26,171 nucleotides of DNA from a virus: positions 1 through 26,171 of the IMG/VR virus record IMGVR_UViG_3300019776_000664. One strand, written 5' to 3'. How positions within the stretch are numbered: the first letter of the stretch is position 1; every line of letters starts with the position of its first letter. The notes beneath the pieces are model-generated. The model saw nothing but the letters and a program-made list of their open reading frames with translations. It was not told the DNA's origin and searched no databases. Shown one piece after another: positions 1-5,194 of this stretch. The translations under genes were made by a program, and so were the position numbers.

Positions 1-1
1 G

Positions 2-1027
2 CTTTCAACTTGGGTCACTACCGGTGAGTTGTTGGCTTGGTATGCCGATCGAATGGCCCGCGACCGTAACCTGTCCGAGAAACGCAAAAAAACCGGTGCC
101 TCGGCCATTAAGTGCCACCTGATGCCGCGCTTGGGCGACCTGCCGCTGACCGGTATCGACAAGGCCACCCTTGACAGTCAGCTCATGTGGCCATTGCAGG
201 AAAGCATTTCCATCGACTACGTGCGCCTGGTGTTTCAGCTGCTGGCCCTGGCCTTCCGACAGGCGTTCAAGTTGGGCCTTATTTCGTCCAACCCCATGGC
301 GTCCGTCAAGTTCAGTGACTTCTCCAAGGCGAAGGTGGGTATCAAGCCTTCCCGGTTGCGCAGCACCCAGCTTCAAGACCTCATGACACGTTTGCTCGGT
401 GCCATGGCGAACAACCCGTCAGATGGGCTGCTCGCGCTGATGATGCTTTGCCATGGCACGCGCATAGGTGAAACGCGACAGGCGCGGTGGTCGCACATCA
501 GCCTGGCGGAGCGTGAGTGGTTCATTCCGGCCGAGCATACCAAGACCGGCGTCGAGCATCACCTGCCGCTGACCGAACAGGTGCGCAAGGTGCTGATCAG
601 TTATCGCGAGATTCAGCGAGCCAAAGGATATGACGGCCAGTTCCTGTTCCCGTCGCGCAACGGCAAAGCGCTCAGTGAAGGGCAGGCGAGTGCCGTGTTC
701 GGGCGCTTGGGGCAGGGCGAGTGGACCAGCCATGACTTGCGCAAGGTCGCCCGCACCGGTTGGGCAGACCTTGGCGTCGACCACCTGATCGGTGAGCTGC
801 TGATCAACCATGCCATGGGCCACAACGTGAAGGTGTACATCCAGTCGGACGTCATGAGCCGTAAGCGCGATGCACTGGAGCAGTGGCACGCGCATCTAGA
901 TACGAAGGGCTTTGACCAGATTCATATGTTGACCGGCGTTAGATTCGGAGATTCCGGTAAAGCGCTGGAAGCCACAAAACACAAGGCCTGCGAGGCCAAT
1001 CAAGAATCAACCATAGGCGAGGTTTAA
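2..1027 (+). CDS. int: Tyrosine recombinase / phage integrase, 5'-truncated by window edge
   Basis: The reading frame is open from base 2 (frame 2) with no stop before it, so the N-terminus lies outside the window; the first in-window candidate start is a TTG at 29 with no special support. Numbering from that TTG, the full tyrosine-recombinase catalytic set is present: R145 in HGTRIGE, K172 in HTKTG, H235-D-L-R238, H261 in the position of the LGH box, and nucleophile Y270. An N-terminal SAM-like core-binding domain fills roughly residues 1-95. The family cuts and rejoins DNA at att sites through a 3'-phosphotyrosine. The C-terminal tail of about 60 residues after Y270 is longer than usual. 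It is followed after 2 nt by the zinc-type ORF and then Q, so it looks co-transcribed with late-control genes. No att core or excisionase is visible here, so whether it is the phage's main integrase is uncertain. Confidence 0.88.
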   Translation, partial: LSTWVTTGELLAWYADRMARDRNLSEKRKKTGASAIKCHLMPRLGDLPLTGIDKATLDSQLMWPLQESISIDYVRLVFQLLALAFRQAFKLGLISSNPMASVKFSDFSKAKVGIKPSRLRSTQLQDLMTRLLGAMANNPSDGLLALMMLCHGTRIGETRQARWSHISLAEREWFIPAEHTKTGVEHHLPLTEQVRKVLISYREIQRAKGYDGQFLFPSRNGKALSEGQASAVFGRLGQGEWTSHDLRKVARTGWADLGVDHLIGELLINHAMGHNVKVYIQSDVMSRKRDALEQWHAHLDTKGFDQIHMLTGVRFGDSGKALEATKHKACEANQESTIGEV

Positions 1028-1029
1028 AA

Positions 1030-1350
1030 ATGGATAAAAAGACTCACGGCCCCGCCTTTCAGGCGCCGCAGATCGAGTTGGCGAAGTGCCAGACCTGTCG
1101 AGGGAAGGGGGTCGTCAAAGGCGTTTTCTACGACCTAGCCTGCATCCAATGCAACGCCTCGGGGTGGGTCGTCGCCGAAACCGGTGAGGCGCTTCAGTTG
1201 AATGACTTGGTTATGCAATTGAGCTTCAAGTTGCAGGAGGCACAGCAGAAGGTTGATGCATTGAAGCGTGCGCCGACCATCGGTATCGGAAAGCACTACG
1301 AATCGAACAACCGTCTGGGAGCAGGCGGGTCGAACTACACAGGGGATTGA
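1030..1350 (+). CDS. Small DnaJ-type (CxxCxGxG) zinc-binding phage protein
   Basis: A 106-residue protein starting at ATG 1030, two bases after the recombinase stop. Residues 20-47 hold CQTCRGKG followed by CIQCNASG, a four-cysteine pair resembling one repeat of the DnaJ cysteine-rich zinc domain. A short amphipathic helical segment (about residues 55-80, NDLVMQLSFKLQEAQQKVDAL) follows, then a polar tail. There is no J domain, so it is not a DnaJ co-chaperone. Small proteins of this type sit next to antitermination or nin-region genes in several temperate phages of Gram-negative bacteria, where their function is not established. Four bases separate it from Q, consistent with one operon. The zinc site is supported by sequence; the role is unknown. 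Confidence 0.75.
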   Translation: MDKKTHGPAFQAPQIELAKCQTCRGKGVVKGVFYDLACIQCNASGWVVAETGEALQLNDLVMQLSFKLQEAQQKVDALKRAPTIGIGKHYESNNRLGAGGSNYTGD

Positions 1351-1354
1351 GAGC

Positions 1355-1744
1355 ATGATGATTCGCAAGCCGGCAGGACGGCCTTTGGGTGATACCGAGT
1401 ACTTACTGGAACAGTGGGGCTGGTGGCGTATGGACGGGATGGGGGTCCCCGGTTACATCTCGCCAACATTCGCGCTGATGCGCCAAGCGACACCGCAGCC
1501 ATCCGTGAGCACGAGCTACTGCATCACTGATGATTGGGCTCTTGCTATTGACGAGGCTCTGGCGAAGTTAACTCTTCGAGATCAACAAATGGGCGACATA
1601 ATCTGGCTCTATTACGGTGCAAAATGGCCTATGGTTCGTGTGGGCAAACACTACGGGTTAAGTGAAGGGAAGACAAGAGAACTTGCCCGCGCCGGGGCAG
1701 CGTGGATTGACTGCGCTGTTGGGGGATTAAGAGGGGCGGCATGA
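1355..1744 (+). CDS. Q: Late-gene antiterminator Q, phage 82 type
   Basis: A 129-residue protein. ATG 1355 is chosen because AGGGG lies at 1341-1345 and the upstream in-frame extension overlaps the previous gene; ATG 1358 is an alternative. The pattern matches the phage 82 / antiterm-Q family: an N-terminal LLEQWGWWRMDG segment (17-28), a central DDWALAIDEALAKL helix (59-72) and a C-terminal LYYGAKWPMVRVGKHYG segment leading into a helix-turn-helix-like stretch (about 93-115), ending in WIDCAVGGL. Such proteins bind DNA at the late promoter, engage paused RNA polymerase and make it resistant to terminators. Placement upstream of the lysis cassette is the lambda arrangement, and several intrinsic terminators lie in the downstream operon. 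The assignment rests on motif pattern and context rather than a search. Confidence 0.8.
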   Translation: MMIRKPAGRPLGDTEYLLEQWGWWRMDGMGVPGYISPTFALMRQATPQPSVSTSYCITDDWALAIDEALAKLTLRDQQMGDIIWLYYGAKWPMVRVGKHYGLSEGKTRELARAGAAWIDCAVGGLRGAA

Positions 1745-1797
1745 AGCTCCGAGGCCGCCGGATTTGAGCGCAGATTGAAAGATTTTATTTTTATAGT

Positions 1798-1828
1798 TGC
1801 CACTTTTTAGTGGCATTTATAAATTTTA
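1798..1828 (+). terminator. Hairpin after Q with T-rich tail
   Basis: A perfect 7-bp stem, TGCCACT (1798-1804) with AGTGGCA (1809-1815), has a TTTT loop and is followed on the + strand by ATTTATAAATTTT. The tail is only partly T-rich, so termination of the int-Q transcript would be modest. On the - strand the bases after the hairpin are A-rich, so it is a poorer terminator for the convergent DUF2971 gene, although a stem between convergent genes can serve both. Confidence 0.45.
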
Positions 1829-1838
1829 GTAATGAAAA

Positions 1839-2723
1839 CTAAAGTGGTGCAATCGCAAAGTTGGTAGTGCCCTTTACGACTTTACTAAATTTGATGTGAG
1901 TGTTTGATTCGATTTTTGATATTGCTTCTTGAACAGCCTTGATTGTAGAGTCTTCCGTTTTTAGCCCGAAAATAATGTGTGATATAGCAGCAGCTGGGAT
2001 TTCAAACAGAAAGACTTCGTCTCCCTCTGGAGTAGTGATTTTGGTGTTTGCAGTTTTGAGTGGTAATAGCATCCGCCATTCGTCCTCATATTCCCAGCTT
2101 TTGTTTTTTTGAATGAGGATGTTTGTTGTGATTTTTGAAATGCTATCGATTGGTTGCATATCTTCATAAATTACTTTTCGCAGATGATAGAGCTCGTCAG
2201 ATTGTGATCTTCTTCGTTGAAAGAATATGTTCGTTGTATCGAACCCTATAACGAAGCCTTTTGAGTTGTCGGCATAGCTAGCCCACATAGGTGCGATAGT
2301 AGCATTGGCGCTTAGGCTAAGAATTCCTATGCTTTTATCTAAACCGGACTTTAGTTTTTCTTTGATAGCTGTTGTGTGGGGGCTTATATGCTCGGTCCTG
2401 ATTTTATCCATGTTCTCAAAGCTGAAAAATTTCTGTGCTGCTTGACGTTTTAAAAGATCAAGTTGTTCGGGTGTTAATGATGAAAGTATAGCTCGCTCCG
2501 CTTCTGGTAATTTATCGATAGCCTCAGAGATTCTTTGTTGAGGGTCTACAGATAAGAATTCATCATATAGCTCTTTTCCTGTAATGATGTCTTGAAAAGT
2601 CAAGTTGAATTCGAAAGGGTCATTTAGCGCGGAAGGCTGCGTAAATCTGATTTTTAGATTTTCCAATGTGTCAATTCTTGCAGGTATTACGTATTTGTAG
2701 AGTGTGGAAGGGACTTTTTCCAT
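1839..2723 (-). CDS. DUF2971 family protein (probable lysogenic-conversion cargo)
   Basis: With the start at ATG 2723 the protein has 294 residues. DUF2971 hallmarks are clear: LYKY near the N-terminus, IRFTQPSALNDPFEF (25-39), ILSLSANATIAPMWASYADN (134-153) running into KGFVIGFD, and KSWEYEDEWRML (208-219). DUF2971 proteins are cytosolic, of unknown biochemical function, and are often carried on mobile DNA. The frame continues upstream to 2966, but that part overlaps terminators and lacks family similarity; GTG 2777 or ATG 2771 are alternative starts with a weak GGA upstream. A TATAAA at 2876-2871 on the - strand could be a -10 box, which also argues against the longest start. The gene is strikingly AT-rich compared with both flanks, is opposite in strand to every neighbour, and lies between Q and the lysis genes. 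I infer transfer and expression in the lysogen; a defence or toxin role is possible but not shown. Confidence 0.85.
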   Translation of the reverse strand: MEKVPSTLYKYVIPARIDTLENLKIRFTQPSALNDPFEFNLTFQDIITGKELYDEFLSVDPQQRISEAIDKLPEAERAILSSLTPEQLDLLKRQAAQKFFSFENMDKIRTEHISPHTTAIKEKLKSGLDKSIGILSLSANATIAPMWASYADNSKGFVIGFDTTNIFFQRRRSQSDELYHLRKVIYEDMQPIDSISKITTNILIQKNKSWEYEDEWRMLLPLKTANTKITTPEGDEVFLFEIPAAAISHIIFGLKTEDSTIKAVQEAISKIESNTHIKFSKVVKGTTNFAIAPL

Positions 2724-2915
2724 ATTTTTATTCGTCGGTTCTAGGCTGGCTGAAGGTGTGAGCACCAGCATAGTCACTTTTTTTCCGGGTTCAAAGTCAC
2801 AAACCGCAGCAGGATCGCCAATAGAAGGTGAAAGTGAAGAAATCGCTTTTCCGCGCGTAATAGATTTGTTTTTATAGCAGCGTGTATTGCTGTGAACGCA
2901 GCGCGACGCTTCGAG

Positions 2916-2942
2916 AACCCGGCCAGTTGAGTTGGGTTTTTT
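2916..2942 (+). terminator. Rho-independent terminator 1 upstream of lysis genes
   Basis: AACCC (2916-2920) pairs with GGGTT (2934-2938) across a 13-nt loop and is followed by a run of six T (2937-2942). It is the first of three such elements within about 130 bases, all oriented to stop + strand transcription entering the lysis cassette. Confidence 0.55.
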
Positions 2943-2954
2943 GTGCCTATTCAT

Positions 2955-2980
2955 AAGCCTCGCCACAGTGAGGTTTTTTT
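2955..2980 (+). terminator. Rho-independent terminator 2 upstream of lysis genes
   Basis: AAGCCTC (2955-2961) pairs with GAGGTTT (2970-2976, including one G-T pair) over an 8-nt loop, followed by T through 2980. The stem is short but the seven-T tract is strong. Confidence 0.5.
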
Positions 2981-3014
2981 ATTTCACTCTCCCGATACGG
3001 GGGTAACAACCTTC

Positions 3015-3046
3015 AAGCCTCGGCCCTCAACGGCCGGGGCTTTTTT
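3015..3046 (+). terminator. Strong rho-independent terminator 3 immediately before the holin
   Basis: An 11-bp stem, AAGCCTCGGCC (3015-3025) with GGCCGGGGCTT (3032-3042, one T-G pair), has a 6-nt loop and a TTTTTT tract at 3041-3046. It ends 14 bases before the holin start, so late transcription can reach the lysis genes only by antitermination or from a promoter in the short remaining gap. This is the analogue of lambda tR'. Confidence 0.85.
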
Positions 3047-3060
3047 ATGGGGACAAGAAA

Positions 3061-3279
3061 GTGAGCACAGAATCTGGACTTGCGGTGACGGTCGTGAAAG
3101 CCGCGCCGCCGGTGGCGTATTTCAGCAGCACCACGCTTTTTGGCTTTGAAATTAGCCATCTAATCGGCTGGATGACCCTGCTTTATACCCTGCTGGTATT
3201 GCTCGACAAGGCGTTCCCGTCCTGGCGCGCCACGCTGATTGGCTCGATTACGTCAGCGGTGACGGCATGGCGAAAATAA
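3061..3279 (+). CDS. Small holin
   Basis: A 72-residue protein from GTG 3061, preceded by GGGGAC at 3050-3055. One clear membrane segment covers about residues 33-50 (SHLIGWMTLLYTLLVLLD); a weaker hydrophobic patch lies near 17-30 (VAYFSSTTLFGFEI). It ends with a short basic tail (AWRK), the usual polarity for a small holin. Holins form inner-membrane lesions that time lysis; with a SAR endolysin a pinholin that depolarises the membrane would suffice. It overlaps the endolysin gene by 13 bases and is the first gene after the terminators. The family cannot be assigned precisely from the sequence; the call rests on size, membrane segment and its place in a lysis cassette. Confidence 0.75.
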   Translation: MSTESGLAVTVVKAAPPVAYFSSTTLFGFEISHLIGWMTLLYTLLVLLDKAFPSWRATLIGSITSAVTAWRK

Positions 3280-3776
3280 AGCTGCCGGCCGCGCTCTTGG
3301 CGGTGTTGGCCGCCGGTGGCTCGGCCTATCAGCTGATGGACGTGGCGGTCCCCATCGTCGAGGGAAACCCCTTGCGGGCCTATCTCGACATTGGTGGCGT
3401 GCCGACCATCTGCGGGGGTGTGACCAAGGGCGTGAAGCTGGGCGATGTTGAAACGCCCGAAGGCTGCATGCGCCGCAACCGTGAGGCCATCGACATCGGT
3501 CTGAAGGACGTTGCGCGCTGTGTCACTACCCCCGATTCCATGCCTGAATCGATGAAAGCGGGGTGGGGCTTGTTCACCTACAACGTCGGCGGGCCGAAGT
3601 TCTGCGCCTCGACAGCGGCCAAGCTGCTGCGCCAAGGGCAGTACGTGCAAGCGTGCGATCAACTCAAGCGGTGGCGATTCGTGGCCGGTAAGGATTGCGC
3701 GCTGAAGAGCAGCAAGTGCGACGGCATCATTCATCGCCGCGCCCTGGAGGAAACCTTATGTACGTGGGACCTGTGA
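3267..3776 (+). CDS. SAR-type endolysin, GH24 lysozyme (muramidase)
   Basis: 169 residues. The T4-lysozyme catalytic arrangement is intact: E32 in VEGNPLRAY, D41 in LDIGG and T47 in PTICGG, with the E-9-D-6-T spacing of T4 lysozyme. The enzyme cleaves the beta-1,4 bond between N-acetylmuramate and N-acetylglucosamine. The N-terminus (K3, K5, then a weakly hydrophobic Ala/Gly/Leu stretch at about 7-20) fits a signal-anchor-release domain that tethers the inactive enzyme to the inner membrane until depolarisation. That segment has no cysteine, so the disulfide-swap control of P1 Lyz is unlikely; an R21-like refolding mechanism fits better. It overlaps the holin by 13 bases and the next small ORF by 19. 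Confidence 0.93.
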   Translation: MAKIKLPAALLAVLAAGGSAYQLMDVAVPIVEGNPLRAYLDIGGVPTICGGVTKGVKLGDVETPEGCMRRNREAIDIGLKDVARCVTTPDSMPESMKAGWGLFTYNVGGPKFCASTAAKLLRQGQYVQACDQLKRWRFVAGKDCALKSSKCDGIIHRRALEETLCTWDL

Positions 3777-3856
3777 CTGACGCGCTGGTGAGTGTGGCCG
3801 TGTTCCTTCTGGCTGCCGCTCTGGCGGTCGGGCCGACTCAAGTGGTGATGGCATGA
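3758..3856 (+). CDS. 32-residue membrane peptide in the lysis cassette
   Basis: A very short ORF (ATG 3758 to TGA 3854-3856) with an excellent ribosome-binding site, GGAGG at 3746-3750, seven bases upstream. It encodes one hydrophobic segment (about residues 9-24, ALVSVAVFLLAAALAV) with little else. It overlaps the end of the endolysin gene by 19 bases in another frame and shares an ATGA junction with Rz, so it can couple translation from endolysin to Rz. Possible roles are a second holin or antiholin, or simply a leader for Rz translation. The strong ribosome-binding site and exact overlaps argue that it is translated; the function is unknown. Confidence 0.6.
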   Translation: MYVGPVTDALVSVAVFLLAAALAVGPTQVVMA

Positions 3857-4302
3857 GGCTGATTCCTTGGGGTATCGCGTTGCTGGTCGTGGCCTTGGCG
3901 CTCTGGCGCATCGAGGCCGTCGATTCAGCCCGCGCGTTGGCCGAACAGGCCAGCAGCAATGTCAGTGAACAGCTGACAACCGAGCGGCAGCGCACCGCTG
4001 AACAGGCGGGGGTGATCGATGACCAGCGTACCCAACTGAAGCAAACGCAGGCCGCTGACCGCTTGTTCCGATCATTGGCGCAGACCATCGCTAGGGATGG
4101 TGACGTTACGCGTAACGCGCTACAGGAGCTTAAAGAGAATGACCAAGCTATCGCCGATTATTTGGCCGGTGCTGTGCCTGCTGCTTACGGGGTGCAGTTC
4201 GCCCGTCCAGAAACCACCGACCCAACCCAATACAAGCCAGGCGCAACCCTGCCCGCTGGTGGCCTGTCGCCTGCCGGCACGCCCGGCGGTGCTGGTCAAT
4301 GA
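3853..4302 (+). CDS. Rz: i-spanin Rz
   Basis: 149 residues, close to the 153 of lambda Rz. The N-terminus is a single membrane anchor (about residues 5-18, PWGIALLVVALALW), followed by a long charged, glutamine-rich coiled-coil periplasmic region (about 20-110) and a Pro/Gly-rich tail. The inner-membrane spanin pairs with the Rz1 lipoprotein across the periplasm and fuses inner and outer membranes in the last step of lysis. ATG 3853 overlaps the stop of the preceding small ORF (ATGA). The Rz1 gene begins inside it in the +1 frame, the classic embedded arrangement. One copy of the 14-bp CGTTACNCGTAACG palindrome lies at 4104-4117, read here as V-T-R-N. Confidence 0.9.
   Translation: MRLIPWGIALLVVALALWRIEAVDSARALAEQASSNVSEQLTTERQRTAEQAGVIDDQRTQLKQTQAADRLFRSLAQTIARDGDVTRNALQELKENDQAIADYLAGAVPAAYGVQFARPETTDPTQYKPGATLPAGGLSPAGTPGGAGQ
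4104..4117. repeat. 14-bp palindrome CGTTACNCGTAACG, copy 1 (centre GC)
   Basis: The sequence CGTTACGCGTAACG is a perfect palindrome lying inside Rz, just upstream of the Rz1 start. The same core occurs three more times in the window, in gpV, gpI and the tape measure gene, differing only at the seventh base. Confidence 0.8.
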
Positions 4303-4447
4303 ACAATGGAAGGATGCCGTGTTGGTGACTGAAGACGCATTGAAGACCTGCGCCGGCCAGGTGCTGGCGTGCATGCAGCAACAGGCACCGACAACGCGCC
4401 ATGATGGTGCGCAGATGGATCTGGGTCCCTCTGGCTCCAAAATTTGA
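4139..4447 (+). CDS. Rz1: o-spanin lipoprotein Rz1
   Basis: Starting at ATG 4139 (AGGAG about ten bases upstream) the protein has 102 residues. Residues 1-19 form a lipoprotein signal ending in the lipobox LLTGC, with C19 the predicted lipidated cysteine; an upstream in-frame ATG at 4097 would spoil the signal peptide. The mature part opens with a Pro/Gln/Ser-rich stretch (PVQKPPTQPNTSQAQP) typical of Rz1. The first 164 bases lie inside Rz and the rest extends past the Rz stop. Lambda Rz1 is 60 residues, so this is a long version with an extra C-terminal region (about 60-102) containing three further cysteines or cysteine-adjacent motifs. It acts at the outer membrane as the Rz partner. Confidence 0.88.
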   Translation: MTKLSPIIWPVLCLLLTGCSSPVQKPPTQPNTSQAQPCPLVACRLPARPAVLVNEQWKDAVLVTEDALKTCAGQVLACMQQQAPTTRHDGAQMDLGPSGSKI

Positions 4448-4648
4448 ACCTACGGTCGTCAGGCCCGCGCGGCTCGCGAATTTTTCAGTTTTTGGAAATG
4501 CGCGCCCTTTGTCCACCTTTATCGTTCAAATTTTGAACAGATGGTCGCGTGCAGCCCTTGAATTTACTGGTGCGGTGTACTCGGAAAAAAGAGGGCAAGG
4601 TGGACAAATAGGCCAAGCAATCGGCCACCCCTTCGCATTGGTCGACCT
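4438..4648. other. Candidate cos region (packaging start) upstream of the small terminase
   Basis: About 200 bases without a convincing gene lie between Rz1 and the small terminase, the position of cos in lambda. The region holds a GC-rich core GGCCCGCGCGGCTCGCG at 4462-4478 followed by T-rich DNA. CAAAATTTGAAC at 4438-4449 recurs inverted in the palindrome GTTCAAATTTTGAAC at 4524-4538. TTTGTCCACCTT at 4508-4519 recurs as an exact inverted copy at 4597-4608, and a related TTGGTCGACCT lies at 4638-4648. The GC core would be cosN and the repeats would be binding sites for the winged helix-turn-helix of the small terminase (cosB R sites). Position and repeats are seen; cleavage and binding are inferred. 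Confidence 0.55.
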
Positions 4649-5194
4649 ATGCCGCTGATTTTGAATAAACGCGAATACGCCGACGCCCGGGGTATGTCCG
4701 AACGGACGGTTACGCGCTGGCTTGGCGAGGGGCTGCCGCATGAGGGGAGCGGCAAGAAGGGCGACCCCATGCGCATCGACATGGCCAAGGCCACCGCCTG
4801 GGAGATTGCCCGTGAAGTGGCAAGGCAGCTGGGCGACGGCAGCACGCTTGAGGGTGAAACCACCAGCAAGGAACAAGAAGAACTGATGAAGTTGCGCGCC
4901 GACCGCAAGACGCGGGAAGCCGAGGCCGAGTTGCGCGCCCTGGAGCTGGGCGAAAAGAAAAAGACCTTGATCGACATCGACCTGGTCGAGCAGACCCTGG
5001 CCAGCGCACTGACACAGATGGCGATGATCCTGCGCCCGGTGGGCCGCAAGGTGATTCCCAAAGTATTCACCGCGCGTAATGAAGCGGCGGGCTTGCAGAT
5101 ATTCGACGACGAACTGACCCGGGCCATGTCGGTCGCGGCCGACATGCTGGAGGCGCTAGACATCCATGCCGCACCGTCTGAAGAGGATTCTTAA
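4649..5194 (+). CDS. Terminase small subunit, lambda Nu1 family
   Basis: 181 residues, the same length as lambda gpNu1. The N-terminus has the family's winged helix-turn-helix: LNKREYADARGMSERTVTRW (5-24) followed by a glycine-rich wing and an AKATAWEIA helix. A highly charged central helix (about 70-110) and a C-terminal helical region for contact with the large subunit follow. The protein recognises cosB sites and recruits the large subunit to start packaging. It has no strong ribosome-binding site; ATG 4649 follows directly on the last cos-like repeat, so binding there could also affect its own expression. It overlaps the large-subunit gene by 29 bases. Confidence 0.88.
   Translation: MPLILNKREYADARGMSERTVTRWLGEGLPHEGSGKKGDPMRIDMAKATAWEIAREVARQLGDGSTLEGETTSKEQEELMKLRADRKTREAEAELRALELGEKKKTLIDIDLVEQTLASALTQMAMILRPVGRKVIPKVFTARNEAAGLQIFDDELTRAMSVAADMLEALDIHAAPSEEDS

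Noticed and set aside
1741-1767. Eight-codon ORF (MKLRGRRI) overlapping the Q stop by ATGA
   Set aside because: Too short to support as a gene; no separate ribosome-binding site or conservation evidence.
1764-1791. Possible late promoter TTGAGC-16-TATTTT after Q
   Set aside because: Weak match in AT-rich DNA; the transcript would run antisense through the whole DUF2971 gene. Mentioned only as a hypothesis, not as a feature.
2908-2925. tRNA-like string TTCGAGAACCCGGCCA suggesting a tRNA 3' end or att core
   Set aside because: No acceptor, anticodon or D stems can be drawn upstream; the AACCC part is explained by the terminator stem. No second copy is in the window to make it an att repeat.
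2724-2966. N-terminal extension of the DUF2971 frame to an ATG at 2966
   Set aside because: It would run through terminators 1 and 2 and a possible promoter, and the extra residues show none of the family pattern, which begins at LYKY.
4401-4658. 85-residue plus-strand frame across the Rz1 end and cos-like region
   Set aside because: Overlaps the repeats and the Rz1 frame, has no ribosome-binding site and no recognisable motif; the region is better explained as non-coding packaging DNA.
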